This document shows positions 33,842 to 43,067 of a stretch of 64,000 bases of DNA, in pieces (within the stretch, counting starts at the first letter, position 1; the number at the start of each line of letters is the position of its first letter). The DNA lies in assembly GCF_018499875.1 (NCBI RefSeq), contig NZ_JAHBAY010000011.1, positions 124,001-188,000 of the forward strand, given 5' to 3'. The position numbers and the translations under genes are program-made. Under the pieces are notes generated by a model. The model did not search any database and was not told the origin of the DNA. It was given only the letters and a program-made list of their open reading frames with translations. Origin of the DNA: Kineosporia corallincola (GTDB taxonomy: Bacteria > Actinomycetota > Actinomycetes > Actinomycetales > Kineosporiaceae).

Positions 33842-34717
33842 TTACCCGACCGGCGGCAGCAGGCTCTGCGCGTGCTTGCGGAAGGCGCTGACCAGGCGGC
33901 TGTTGTCGCCCTCGCGGGAGGCGATCACCACGTGGCTCGGCGGGGCGTCGACCAGCGGGACGATGACCAGGTCGCGCCGCGGAGGGCGAGGCGCAGCCAC
34001 CACGATCGCGATCGCCTGGCCGGAGGCGACCACCTCGAACTTGTCCTCCACGCCGGTGATCAGCGGGCCGTCGGGGGGTCTGCGGCCGTCCGGGCGCGGG
34101 TCGATGCGCCAGTAGGCGTTCGACTCCGGGTCGGCGAGCCGGGGGATCGGCTCGTCGGCGATGTCGTCCAGGCTGACCGACTCCCGGCTCGCCAGCCGGT
34201 GCCCGGCCGGCAGCAGCACCGCACGACGCTCGTCGTAGAGCACCGTGACGTGCAGCCCGGCGGTCGGGAACGGCAGCCGGGCCACGGCCACGTCGATCCG
34301 GTGCCCGAGCAGCGCCTCCGGCACGTCGGGCCACTCCACGTGCGTGGCCCGGATCTCGGAGTCCGGGTGCCGGCGGCGCATCTCCAGCACGGCCGGGGTG
34401 ACGATCAGGCTGGTGATGTAGCCCACGGTCAGCCGGCTCGGGTCGGCGGCGGCCCGGGCCTCGCCGGTGGCCTGGGCCGCCATCCGCAGCAGCGCCCGGG
34501 CCCGGGGCAGGAAGGCCGTGCCCGCGCCGGTCAGCTGGGTGCCCTGTGGCGTGCGGTCGAGCAGCCGGGCGCCCACCTGCTCCTCCAGCCGCCGCACCTG
34601 CCGGCTCAGCGAGGGCTGCCCGACCAGCAGGGCCTGGGCGGCGCGGCCGAAGTGCCGGTGCTCGGCCACGGTGACGAAGTACCGCACCAGGCGCAGGTCG
34701 AGGTCGGAACCGTTCAT
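33842..34717 (-). CDS. LysR-family transcriptional regulator
   Basis: The 291-residue protein has the LysR winged helix at the N-terminus (LRLVRYFVTVAEHRHFGRAA and QPSLSRQVRRLEEQVGARL) and an effector domain with TVGYITSLIVTP. It is divergent from the epimerase-like SDR gene and probably controls it. No clear T-N11-A dyad was found in the 170 bp between them. The ATG at 34717 gives the usual length of about 290. Confidence 0.87.
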   Translation of the reverse strand: MNGSDLDLRLVRYFVTVAEHRHFGRAAQALLVGQPSLSRQVRRLEEQVGARLLDRTPQGTQLTGAGTAFLPRARALLRMAAQATGEARAAADPSRLTVGYITSLIVTPAVLEMRRRHPDSEIRATHVEWPDVPEALLGHRIDVAVARLPFPTAGLHVTVLYDERRAVLLPAGHRLASRESVSLDDIADEPIPRLADPESNAYWRIDPRPDGRRPPDGPLITGVEDKFEVVASGQAIAIVVAAPRPPRRDLVIVPLVDAPPSHVVIASREGDNSRLVSAFRKHAQSLLPPVG

Positions 34718-34887
34718 GCCCGGAGCGTACCGCCGTGATCGGCGCCCTCTTCCCATGAAGATCCGTGTGAACTGCGGTGATGCCCGATCCGCATGTCGTC
34801 ATCCGGAACAGGCCTTGGACCGGACGGCAGGGGCGGGAGCAGGGTGAGGACGTCAGCCAGTCCGCTCTCGCAGGGAGTTCGAGAACC

Positions 34888-35775
34888 ATGCGCGTATTCG
34901 TCACCGGGGCCACCGGTTTCATCGGCGGGGCCGTCACCCGCGAACTGCTCGCGGCCGGTCACCAGGTGCTGGGCCTGGCCCGCTCCGACGCCGGTGCCGC
35001 CCGGCTGGAGGCCGCGGGGGCCGAGGTGTACCGCGGCACCATCGACGAGCCGGACGGCCTGCGGGCCGGGGCCGAGGCGGCCGACGGCGTCATCCACACC
35101 GCCTTCGACCACAGCGACATGGGCGCCCTGTCGACGGCCGCCGAGAAGGACCTGACCGTGGTGCGGGCGCTCGGCGAGGCCCTGGAGGGCACCGGCAAAC
35201 CGCTCGTCACCACCTACGGCACCACGGCCCTGGCGCCCGGCTCGGTGGTCACCGAGGCGTTCCGCCCGGACCTTTCACGGCCCCGGGCGGCGGTGGAGGC
35301 CCTGACCCTCCGGCTGGCCGAGAAGGGCGTGCGGTCGGTGTCCCTGCGGCCATCCACCGTCGTGCACGGGCACGGCACGGCGGGTTTCGTGCAGCTGCTG
35401 GGCGCTGTCGCCCGGCAGAAGGGGATCTCGGCCCACCCGGGCGACGGGTCGGCGCGCTGGCCCGCGGTGCACGTGGACGACGCCGCCGTGCTGTACCGCC
35501 TGGCGATCGAGAAGGCGCCCGCCGCAAGCGTTCTGCACGCGGTGGGAGAGGAGGGCGTGACGGCGCGGCAGATCGCCGAGGCGATCGGCCAGGGGCTGGG
35601 CCTGCCGGTCGCCTCGGTGCCGCCGGAGCAGGCCGCCGAGCACTTCGGCTGGCTGGGAACGGTCTTCGGGCTGGACGTGCCGGCCTCCAGCACCGCCACC
35701 CGGGACCTGCTCGGCTGGCGGCCGTCCGGGCCAGGGCTGATCGAGGATATTGCTGCCGAGCCGGTTTTCGGCTAG
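34888..35775 (+). CDS. NAD-dependent epimerase/dehydratase-like SDR
   Basis: The 295-residue protein begins MRVFVTGATGFIGGAV, the extended-SDR Rossmann motif. The catalytic Tyr/Lys pair is not obvious: YGTTALAPG is present, but no clear YxxxK. Such proteins are often annotated as epimerases without a proven reaction. AGGGAG lies 10 nt before the ATG. Its stop touches the stop of the convergent cebR gene with no base between them. Confidence 0.82.
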   Translation: MRVFVTGATGFIGGAVTRELLAAGHQVLGLARSDAGAARLEAAGAEVYRGTIDEPDGLRAGAEAADGVIHTAFDHSDMGALSTAAEKDLTVVRALGEALEGTGKPLVTTYGTTALAPGSVVTEAFRPDLSRPRAAVEALTLRLAEKGVRSVSLRPSTVVHGHGTAGFVQLLGAVARQKGISAHPGDGSARWPAVHVDDAAVLYRLAIEKAPAASVLHAVGEEGVTARQIAEAIGQGLGLPVASVPPEQAAEHFGWLGTVFGLDVPASSTATRDLLGWRPSGPGLIEDIAAEPVFG

Positions 35776-36792
35776 TCAGGCAGAATCACGGACGACGAGA
35801 TGCGTGGGCAGCACCACGTCGTCCACCGGTTCGCCCGGGTTCTCGATCAGCCGGCTCAGCGTCCGCACCATGTGCACGCCCATCTCCTCGACCGGCTGGT
35901 GCACGGTGGTCAGGCTCGGCGTGGTGTGCCGGCTGGAGGGTGAGTCGTCGAAACCGACCACGGCCACGTCGTCCGGCACCCTCCGGCCGGCTGCCGACAG
36001 CTCGGCCAGCGCACCGATCGCCATCTGGTCGGACGCGCAGAAGATCGCGTCCAGATCGGGCGCGGCGTCGAGCAGTTCACGGGCCGCGCGCCGTCCACTG
36101 TTCTCGCTGAAGTCGCCGGACCCGACCAGCGGCTGGAGCCCGTGCGCGGCCAGCGCCCGGGCGTACCCCTCCAGCCGGGACCGGCCGGCGCTCATGTCGG
36201 CCGGCCCGGTGATCGTGGCCACCCGGCGCCGTCCACCGGCGAGCAGGTGCTCCACGGCGAGGGCCGCCCCGCCCTCGTTGTCCATGTCGACGTAGGGCAG
36301 CGGGTTCTCGTCCTGCGGGCGGCCGCCCAGCACCGCGGGCACCCCGCGCCCGGCCAGCTGGGCGGGCAGCGGGTCGTCGCCGTGCAGCGACAGCAACAGC
36401 ACCCCGTCGACGTGCTGCCGGCTGAGGAAGTCGTTGAGCCGGCCGCGCTCGGACTCCCGGTGCGCCATGGTGAGCAGGAGCTGCCGGGAGGTGCCGGCCA
36501 GCGACGCGGTGACGCCGCGCACCAGCTGCCCGAAGAACGGCTCCCCGAACAGCCGGTCCTCGGGCTCCGACACCACCAGCGCCACCACGTCGGTGAGTTG
36601 CGTGACCAGGGAGCGGGCCGCCCGGTTCGGCACGTAGCCGAGGTCGTCCACCGCGCGCAGCACGGCGTTCCGGGCGGCCTCACTGACCTGGACGGAACCG
36701 TTGATCACCCGGGACGCCGTGCCCCGGCCGACCCCGGCCCTCGCGGCGACCTGTTCCAGCGTCGGGGCCCGGCCAGGGTTTCGCCTGCTCAT
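35776..36792 (-). CDS. cebR: LacI-family repressor, CebR-like
   Basis: The 338-residue protein has the LacI helix-turn-helix (PTLEQVAARAGVGRGTASRV) and hinge, then a periplasmic-binding-like sensor domain with SRQHVDGVLLLSLHGDDP, a stretch strongly like Streptomyces CebR. It follows the beta-glucosidase gene by 8 bp and is the last gene of the cluster. The 14-bp palindromes at 41418 and 41470 match the CebR operator. Cellobiose or cellotriose should release it. Confidence 0.88.
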   Translation of the reverse strand: MSRRNPGRAPTLEQVAARAGVGRGTASRVINGSVQVSEAARNAVLRAVDDLGYVPNRAARSLVTQLTDVVALVVSEPEDRLFGEPFFGQLVRGVTASLAGTSRQLLLTMAHRESERGRLNDFLSRQHVDGVLLLSLHGDDPLPAQLAGRGVPAVLGGRPQDENPLPYVDMDNEGGAALAVEHLLAGGRRRVATITGPADMSAGRSRLEGYARALAAHGLQPLVGSGDFSENSGRRAARELLDAAPDLDAIFCASDQMAIGALAELSAAGRRVPDDVAVVGFDDSPSSRHTTPSLTTVHQPVEEMGVHMVRTLSRLIENPGEPVDDVVLPTHLVVRDSA

Positions 36793-36800
36793 CTAGGTGA

Positions 36801-38189
36801 TTATGACCGGTCGTCCAGTGAACGGGTCTCGATCACCTTCGAGTACCAGACCGCGCTGTCCTTGGGCGTGCGCACCTGGCTCTCGTAGTCGACGTGCACC
36901 ACGCCGAACCGCTTGGCGTAGCCCTCGGCCCACTCGAAGTTGTCGAAGACCGACCAGAGGAAGTAGCCCTTCAACGGCACCCCGTCGTCGATCGCCCGGG
37001 AGCACGCGGCCAGGTGGTCGCGCACGTAGGAGATGCGGTCGGCGTCGTGCACCACGCCGTCCTCACTCAGCGGGTCGGCGAACGCGGCGCCGTTCTCGGT
37101 GATCACCAGCGGCACCGCGGGGTACTCCCGCTTCAGCCGGGTGAGCACGTCGTACAGGCCGTCCGGGTCGATCTCCCAGCCCAGGTCGGTCAGCGGCATG
37201 CCGTGCCGGACCTCCCGGGCGTGCGCCGCGCCGATGTAGGGCGAGTCACGCTGACCGGTGCGCTCGCCGACCAGGTCGGGGTGGTCCGGGTCGCCGGTGA
37301 TCACGTAGCGGGTGTAGTAGTTCACGCCCAGCATGTCGATCGGCTGGCTGATCGTGTCCAGGTCGCCGTCCCGCACGTCGCCCATCCCGCCGAACTCCGA
37401 CAGGTCGTGCAGCATGTCTTGCGGGTAGCGGCCTTTCAGCACCGGATCGAGGAACAGCCGGTTCTGGAAGCCGTCCACCCGGCGGGCGGCGTCGGTGTCC
37501 ACGGCCGAGTCGGAGGCCGGGTCGACCGCGTACAGGTTGAGCGTGATCCCGACCCTCTCCACGTTCTGCGCCCGCAGCGCCTGTACCGCCAGCCCGTGCC
37601 CGAGCAGCAGGTGGTGCACCGAGGCCAGCGCGGCCGACGGATCTTGCAGGCCGGGCGCGTGCCGGCCGGATGCGTAGCCGATCAGGCTGGAGCAGAACGG
37701 CTCGTTCAGCGTGATCCAGTTCTTCACCCGGTCGCCCAGGTGCTCGTGCACGATCTGGGCGTACTCGGCGAATCGATAGGCGGTTTCGCGGTTCGGCCAG
37801 CCGCCGGCGTCTTGCAGGGCCTGGGGCAGGTCCCAGTGGTAGAGCGTGATCCACGGGTCGATGCCGTTCGCCAGCAGCTCGTCGGTCAGCCGGGAGTAGA
37901 AGTCCAGGCCGGCCTCCAGGCCGCGGCCCCGCCCGTCCGGCTGGATGCGGGGCCAGGACACCGAGAACCGGTAGGCCTCCAGGCCGAGCGAGGCCATGAT
38001 CGCCACGTCGTCCTTGTAGCGGTGGTAGTGGTCGATCGCGACGTCGCCGGAGTCGCCGTTGACGACCCGTCCCTCGGTGTGCGAGAAGGTGTCCCAGATC
38101 GACAGGCCTCTGCCGTCCGCGCCGGCCGCACCCTCGATCTGGTACGCGGCGGTGGCGCCACCGAAGACGAAATCGTCTTTCAGACTCAT
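36801..38189 (-). CDS. bglC: Family 1 beta-glucosidase, BglC-like
   Basis: The 462-residue protein is a complete GH1 enzyme: FVFGGATAAYQIEGA at the N-terminus, acid/base Glu in TLNEPF and nucleophile Glu in VITENGAAF near residue 350. There is no signal peptide, so it hydrolyses imported cellobiose in the cytosol. Its start overlaps the stop of the upstream permease gene (ATGA). The arrangement matches the streptomycete cebEFG-bglC unit. Confidence 0.93.
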   Translation of the reverse strand: MSLKDDFVFGGATAAYQIEGAAGADGRGLSIWDTFSHTEGRVVNGDSGDVAIDHYHRYKDDVAIMASLGLEAYRFSVSWPRIQPDGRGRGLEAGLDFYSRLTDELLANGIDPWITLYHWDLPQALQDAGGWPNRETAYRFAEYAQIVHEHLGDRVKNWITLNEPFCSSLIGYASGRHAPGLQDPSAALASVHHLLLGHGLAVQALRAQNVERVGITLNLYAVDPASDSAVDTDAARRVDGFQNRLFLDPVLKGRYPQDMLHDLSEFGGMGDVRDGDLDTISQPIDMLGVNYYTRYVITGDPDHPDLVGERTGQRDSPYIGAAHAREVRHGMPLTDLGWEIDPDGLYDVLTRLKREYPAVPLVITENGAAFADPLSEDGVVHDADRISYVRDHLAACSRAIDDGVPLKGYFLWSVFDNFEWAEGYAKRFGVVHVDYESQVRTPKDSAVWYSKVIETRSLDDRS

Positions 38190-39091
38190 GATTTCACGGC
38201 TCCATCCATGATTCCGCTGATCAGCTGGCGGCCGAACAGCACGATGACGGCGAGCAGCGGCAGGGTCGCCATCAGGGTACCCGCCATCACCAGGCTCTGG
38301 TCGGTGTAGTAGCCGCTGGACAGCCGGGACAGCGCGACCTGGACGGTCGGGTGCTCCGGGCTCAGCGCCACGTAGGGCCAGAGGAAGTCGTTCCAGTAGG
38401 TCATGAACGTGAAGAGGCCGAGGATGGCCGCCGCCGGGCGCAGCGCCGGCAGCACCACCGACCAGAAGATCCGGATCGTCGAGGCGCCGTCGACCCGGGC
38501 CGCCTCGATCAGCTCGTCCGGCACCGCCTGGCTGGCGTACTGGCGCATCAGGAACACACCGAAACCACTGGCCAGGTAGGGAAGAATGACGGTCGGCAGG
38601 GTGCCCTGGATGCCGAACCAGTCCATCATCATGTACAGCGGCACGGTGCCCAGCTGCACCGGCACCATCATCGTCAGCACGACGATCGAGATCAGCGCGT
38701 TGCTGCCGCGGAAACGCAGCTTGGCGAAGGCGAATCCGGCCAGGCCGGAGAAGATCACCACGAACGCGGTGATCGTGCCGGCCACGATGAACGAGTTCAT
38801 CAGGGCCTTGGCGAACATCACGTCGGGGTTGTCGAACAGGGTCTGCACGTGCTCGCCCAGGTGGCCGCCCGGGGTGAAAACCGGCGGGATCTGCACGATC
38901 TCGTCGTTCGTGCGGGAGGCCATCACGAGCATCCAGTACAGCGGGAACACCGACAGGAAGAACGTGATCACCAGCACCAGGTAGTTCAGCGGGCTGGCCC
39001 GGAACAGCTGGTTGTTGCTCTCCGCGACCTTGCGCCGGAGCGGCTTCTTCGGCGTGGGTTCGGTCGCCGGTTCGGTTGCGACTGCGGTCAT
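38186..39091 (-). CDS. cebG: Cellobiose ABC permease, CebG-like
   Basis: The 301-residue protein has six helices in the MalG-type arrangement, with the EAA motif ELIEAARVDGASTIRIFWSV near residue 205. It begins with a Pro/Lys/Arg-rich cytoplasmic head. It lies 21 bp after the CebF gene. It imports oligosaccharides with CebF and CebE; no ATPase gene is present, so a shared MsiK-type ATPase elsewhere is probable. Confidence 0.9.
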   Translation of the reverse strand: MTAVATEPATEPTPKKPLRRKVAESNNQLFRASPLNYLVLVITFFLSVFPLYWMLVMASRTNDEIVQIPPVFTPGGHLGEHVQTLFDNPDVMFAKALMNSFIVAGTITAFVVIFSGLAGFAFAKLRFRGSNALISIVVLTMMVPVQLGTVPLYMMMDWFGIQGTLPTVILPYLASGFGVFLMRQYASQAVPDELIEAARVDGASTIRIFWSVVLPALRPAAAILGLFTFMTYWNDFLWPYVALSPEHPTVQVALSRLSSGYYTDQSLVMAGTLMATLPLLAVIVLFGRQLISGIMDGAVKS

Positions 39092-39112
39092 GGCCGGGGT
39101 ACCTCCCTGGTA

Positions 39113-40063
39113 TCAGTCAGCACCGCTGATCCGGCGGACGATCAGGATGTTGATGAGTGAGATGACCAGCACGAGAAGGAAGATCATCCAGGCGACGGCC
39201 CCGGCATAGCCGAATTCGAAGCGGGTGAAGCCGTTCTCGATCAGATACATGGTCAGGGTCTGGAACTGCCTCAGCGTGCCGCCCTGGATCGCCCCGGCGC
39301 CCGGCGCGAACAGCAACGGCTCGGTGAACAGCTGCACCCCACCGATGATCGAGGTGATCGTGGTGAACAGGATGGTCGGGCGCAGCAGCGGCAGCGTCAC
39401 CGACCAGAACTGGCGGGTGCGCGATGCCCCGTCGATGGCGGCGGCCTCGTAGAGGTCGCTGGGGATGGCCTGCATCGCGGCCAGGAAGATCAGCGCGTTG
39501 TAGCCGGTCCAGCGCCAGTCCACCATCATCGAGATGGCCAGCCACGACGACCAGGTGTGCGCGGTCCAGTCGATCGAGGCCACGCCGAACCAGCTGAGCA
39601 TCCAGTTGGCCAGGCCGAAGCCCTTGGCGAAGATCATCCCGAAGATCAGCGTGACCGCGGCCACCGAGGTGACGTTCGGGATCACCACCCCGATCCGGAA
39701 CAGGGTGCGGGCCCTGATCTTCCGGTTCAGCGTGACCGCCAGCCAGAGGGCCAGCGCGTACTGCGGAACGGTGGAGACGACGAAGATGCCGAAGGTGTTC
39801 TTCGCGGCGTTCCAGAACTGCTCGTCGCTCAGCAGCTTCTGGTAGTTGTCCAGCCCGGTGAAGGTGTGCTCACCGAGCAGGGGCCAGGCGTGCAGCGACA
39901 CCCAGAAGGTGTACAGCAGCGGGAAGGCCCCGAAGATCGCGAAGAGGATGAAGAACGGCGAGATGAACGCGTAGGGCGACCCTTTCAGGTCCCACCGGCT
40001 CAGACGGCTCCGCCAGGGGGAGCGCGTCCGAGCCGGTGCGGCCGGGGCCAGGGTGTCAGACAC
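39113..40063 (-). CDS. cebF: Cellobiose ABC permease, CebF-like
   Basis: The 316-residue protein has six membrane helices of the MalF/UgpA type and the EAA loop DLYEAAAIDGASRTRQFWSV. I use the GTG at 40063, which overlaps the end of the binding-protein gene by 8 bp. Upstream in-frame codons would extend into that gene with Arg-rich residues. It pairs with CebG. Confidence 0.88.
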   Translation of the reverse strand: MSDTLAPAAPARTRSPWRSRLSRWDLKGSPYAFISPFFILFAIFGAFPLLYTFWVSLHAWPLLGEHTFTGLDNYQKLLSDEQFWNAAKNTFGIFVVSTVPQYALALWLAVTLNRKIRARTLFRIGVVIPNVTSVAAVTLIFGMIFAKGFGLANWMLSWFGVASIDWTAHTWSSWLAISMMVDWRWTGYNALIFLAAMQAIPSDLYEAAAIDGASRTRQFWSVTLPLLRPTILFTTITSIIGGVQLFTEPLLFAPGAGAIQGGTLRQFQTLTMYLIENGFTRFEFGYAGAVAWMIFLLVLVISLINILIVRRISGAD

Positions 40064-41375
40064 CCGCCGCGGCCTTGGCGCTCTGGATCGCCTGCTGCCA
40101 GCCTTCCTCGGAGGTGCGCTGACCCTGCTCGACCGATCGCAGGTCGTTCTCGATCGCGTCACGCACGGCCTGGTTCTTCGCGCCCAGGTAGACCGGCTTC
40201 AGGCTCTTGGCGCCCTGGACGAAGATGTCCGCCACCGGGGCGTCGCTGAAGTACTCGTTCTTGAAGTCCTTCAGGGCCGGGTCCTCGAAGTCCTGCGGCG
40301 AGGACGGCAGGTTGCCCGCCTCGTTGAACGCCGACAGCTGGCCCTCCGGGCTGCTCAGGAACTTGGCCAGTTCGACGGCCGCCTCCTGGTGCTTGCTCTG
40401 GGTGGGCACGGCGAGGAACGAGCCGCCCCAGCTGCCGCTGCCGCCGGGCACCGTGGCGATGTCCCACTTGCCCTCACCGGCGTCGCCGGCCTGGCCCTTG
40501 ATGTTCGCGGTCATCCAGGCGGGGCAGGCGATGGTGGCGAAGTCGCCGCCCTTGAAGGCCGCGTTCCACTCGGTGGTGAAGCTCTTCAGGTTGGCCGACA
40601 GACCGGCGTCGAGTACCTTGTTGGTGGTGTCCCAGGCGCTCTTGACGGCCGGGTTGGTGTCGAACACCAGCTTGTTGTCCCGATCGAAATACGTGTAGCC
40701 GGTGGTGTTACCGGCATCCTGCATGAGGATCGAGTTGTAGGTGTTCGTGGCCGAGTCGACGAACTTGGCGTCGCCCTTCGTGCCCTCCAGGAACTTCTTC
40801 CCGGTGGCGATGTACTCGTCCCAGGTGGGCCAGAGGGCGGAGACCTCGTCGCGGTCGGTCGGCAGGCCGGCCTCCTTGAACAGGTCGCTGCGGTAGCACA
40901 TGGCCAGGCCACCGACGTCGGTGCCGAGCCCGATCGTGGTCTTGCCGTCGGCGGTGGTGGCCTGGGCGTTCTTCCAGTCCAGCCAGTTGCCCTTGAGCTC
41001 GTTGAAGCCCTCGTCCTGGAAGTTCACGAACTTGTCCGGCGCCTGGAGGAACTGGATGATCGCGCCTTCCTCGATCGCGACCACGTCACCGGCGCCGCTG
41101 CCCGCGGCGATGCGCTGGGTCAGCGCATTGGTGTACTTGCCCAGGTCACCCTCGTTGGACTCGACGATCTTGATGTTCGGGTGCGACGCCTCGTACTCCT
41201 TGTAGAGGGCGTCGTAGCCGAACGTGCCGAAGGTGGACACCTTGAGCGTGATCTGCTCGTCGGAGCCGGTGCCACCCTCATCGTCGTCACTGCCGCAAGC
41301 GGCCATGGTGAGCGCGAGTCCTGCTACCGCGGCCAGGGCGACCAAACGCCGGCCGCCGCGCATGGAGGGGCTCAT
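40056..41375 (-). CDS. cebE: Cellobiose-binding lipoprotein, CebE-like
   Basis: The 439-residue protein has a lipoprotein signal (LALTMAAC), then a Ser/Asp/Gly tether and a family-1 carbohydrate-binding domain with LKVSTFGTFGYDALYKEYEA and, later, a Trp-rich end (GSGSWGGSFLAVP). AAAGGAG lies about 6 nt before the ATG at 41375; a longer frame reaching 41432 would run through the operator. It is the first gene of the regulon and captures cello-oligosaccharides, by analogy with Streptomyces CebE. Confidence 0.88.
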   Translation of the reverse strand: MSPSMRGGRRLVALAAVAGLALTMAACGSDDDEGGTGSDEQITLKVSTFGTFGYDALYKEYEASHPNIKIVESNEGDLGKYTNALTQRIAAGSGAGDVVAIEEGAIIQFLQAPDKFVNFQDEGFNELKGNWLDWKNAQATTADGKTTIGLGTDVGGLAMCYRSDLFKEAGLPTDRDEVSALWPTWDEYIATGKKFLEGTKGDAKFVDSATNTYNSILMQDAGNTTGYTYFDRDNKLVFDTNPAVKSAWDTTNKVLDAGLSANLKSFTTEWNAAFKGGDFATIACPAWMTANIKGQAGDAGEGKWDIATVPGGSGSWGGSFLAVPTQSKHQEAAVELAKFLSSPEGQLSAFNEAGNLPSSPQDFEDPALKDFKNEYFSDAPVADIFVQGAKSLKPVYLGAKNQAVRDAIENDLRSVEQGQRTSEEGWQQAIQSAKAAAGV

Positions 41376-41417
41376 GGCTATCTCCTTTCGGGGCCTCTTC
41401 GACCCGAGGTACGTCTG

Positions 41418-41431
41418 TGGGAGCGCTCCCA
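41418..41431. promoter_or_regulatory. CebR operator, proximal
   Basis: A perfect palindrome TGGGAGCGCTCCCA, identical to the CebR operator of Streptomyces. It lies 42 bp upstream of cebE, just downstream of the probable -10, so a bound repressor would block the start of transcription. Confidence 0.85.
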
Positions 41432-41455
41432 AACGTGCGCTCCGGGCATATGGGT

Positions 41456-41461
41456 CGTCAA
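41456..41461 (-). promoter_or_regulatory. Probable -35 of the ceb promoter
   Basis: On the leftward strand this reads TTGACG. A weak -10-like hexamer follows 17-18 bp downstream, next to the proximal operator. The promoter thus lies between the two CebR sites. Confidence 0.4.
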
Positions 41462-41469
41462 GGGATTCT

Positions 41470-41483
41470 TGGGAGCGCTCCCA
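41470..41483. promoter_or_regulatory. CebR operator, distal
   Basis: A second perfect TGGGAGCGCTCCCA. Its centre is 52 bp from the first, close to five helical turns, so both face the same side of the DNA and could hold one repressor tetramer or two cooperating dimers. Confidence 0.85.
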
Positions 41484-41545
41484 TGGTGTTACGCAGTTGT
41501 AATAAACCCAGGGCGCGTTCTAGAAGTGGCTGTCCTCGGCCGGAT

Positions 41546-42301
41546 TCAACGTTGTCCGGGGAGGTCGCGCAGCCAGGACAGAGCGCTCTCGACGGCGCTC
41601 ACGGTCGGGACGCCGGGCGGGAGGGGCGGCCGCTCGACCATGATCACCCCGACGCCCGCCTCCCGGGCTGCGGCGAGCTTGGCCGCGGTCATCGGGCCGC
41701 CGCTGTTCTTGGTCACCAGCACGTCGATCCGGTTCTCGTGCAACAGTTTCCGCTCCGCGTCGAGGGTGAACGGGCCGCGGTCGAGGATGATCCGGCAGTG
41801 CTCCGGCAGCGGCCCGTCCGGCGGCTCCACCGCGCGCAGCCAGAAGTGCTGGGGGAGGGGGGCGAACGCCCGCGTCTCCTGTCGGCCGGTGGTGAGCAGT
41901 ACCCGGGTCGTTGCTGGGGTTGCTTCGAGAAGTGCTGCGGCGCCCGGAATGTCGGGGGCGCTCGTCCACCGGTCGCCGGGCTGCGGCTGCCACGGCGGTC
42001 GGTGCAGCACGAGTAACGGCGTTCCGGTGGCCCGGCAGGCCGCCGCCGCGTTCGCGGTGATCCGGGCGGCGAACGGGTGGGTCGCGTCGACCACGGCCGA
42101 GAACCCTTGTGCGGTGAGGTATTCGGTCAGGCCCTCGACGCCGCCGAAGCCGCCGACCCGCACCTCGCCCTCGGGCAGGCGCGGCGACGAGACCCGCCCG
42201 GCGAGCGACGAGGTCACCGCGATGCCCTGGGCGGTCAGGCCGGACGCCAGGCCCCGGCCCTCACCGGTCCCGCCCAGCACCAGCACCCGGCGCTGTGCCA
42301 T
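41546..42301 (-). CDS. cobK: Precorrin-6A reductase
   Basis: The 251-residue protein has VLVLGGTGEGRGLASGL, VVDATHPFAARI and a late TKNSGGPMTAAKLAAA, all typical of CobK/CbiJ. It reduces precorrin-6A to dihydro-precorrin-6A with NADPH in aerobic cobalamin synthesis. It starts 4 bp after cobF and is the last gene of this block. Confidence 0.9.
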   Translation of the reverse strand: MAQRRVLVLGGTGEGRGLASGLTAQGIAVTSSLAGRVSSPRLPEGEVRVGGFGGVEGLTEYLTAQGFSAVVDATHPFAARITANAAAACRATGTPLLVLHRPPWQPQPGDRWTSAPDIPGAAALLEATPATTRVLLTTGRQETRAFAPLPQHFWLRAVEPPDGPLPEHCRIILDRGPFTLDAERKLLHENRIDVLVTKNSGGPMTAAKLAAAREAGVGVIMVERPPLPPGVPTVSAVESALSWLRDLPGQR

Positions 42302-42305
42302 GGTC

Positions 42306-43067
42306 TCAGCCCCGGCGGCGGCGCAGCAGGTAGGTGTCCATCACCCAGCCCTTGCGGGCCCTCGCCTCGGCCCGGGCCCGCTCGATCTGCGGCCCGACCT
42401 CGACCACCGGCCCGCTGAACAGGATCTCGTCCTTCGTGCCCAGGTACGCGCCCCAGTAGATGTCCACGTCCGGGTCGGTGACGTGGCGGAAGGCGCAGTC
42501 GCCGTCGAGCATCACCACCACGTTGTCCTGCCCGGCGGGCAGGCCGTCGGCCAGTAGCCGGCCGGGGGTGATGTGGATCGGCTCGCCGATCCGGTTGAGC
42601 GGGATCCGGTGCCGGGCGGTGAGGGCGTGAAGACTGCTCACGCCCGGGATCACGTCGTACTCGAACGCCACGTTGCCGCGGGCGATCAGCTCCTCGACGA
42701 TGCGGATGGTGCCGTCGTAGAGCGACGGGTCGCCCCAGACCAGGATCGCGCCCACCCCGTCGTCGTCCAGTTCCGTGGCGATCATCTGCTCGAAGATCTC
42801 CGCCCGGCGGTGGTGCCAGTCCTTGACCGCGTCCCCGTAGGCCTGGGCGGTGCGGTCGCGCTCCGGATCCGTCGCCTGCACGAAACGGTAGGCGTGGCCG
42901 GTGATGTGGCGCTCGCAGATGTCGCGGCGGAGCTGCACCAGGTCGTCCTTGGCGCTGCCCTTGTCGATCAGGAAGAAGGCGTCGACCTGGTTGAGCGCTT
43001 TGATGGCCTGCACGGTGACGTAGTCCGGGTCGCCGGCACCCACCCCGATGATCAGTACTTTGCGCAT
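42306..43067 (-). CDS. cobF: Precorrin-6A synthase (deacetylating)
   Basis: The 253-residue protein is an SAM-dependent tetrapyrrole methylase with VLIIGVGAGDPDYVTVQAI near the N-terminus. AILVWGDPSLYDGTIRIVEE and VIPGVSSLHALTARHRIPLN are CobF-specific. It adds the C1 methyl group and removes acetate in the aerobic pathway. The ATG overlaps the cobM stop by three bases; a start four codons earlier is possible but less likely. Confidence 0.9.
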   Translation of the reverse strand: MRKVLIIGVGAGDPDYVTVQAIKALNQVDAFFLIDKGSAKDDLVQLRRDICERHITGHAYRFVQATDPERDRTAQAYGDAVKDWHHRRAEIFEQMIATELDDDGVGAILVWGDPSLYDGTIRIVEELIARGNVAFEYDVIPGVSSLHALTARHRIPLNRIGEPIHITPGRLLADGLPAGQDNVVVMLDGDCAFRHVTDPDVDIYWGAYLGTKDEILFSGPVVEVGPQIERARAEARARKGWVMDTYLLRRRRG

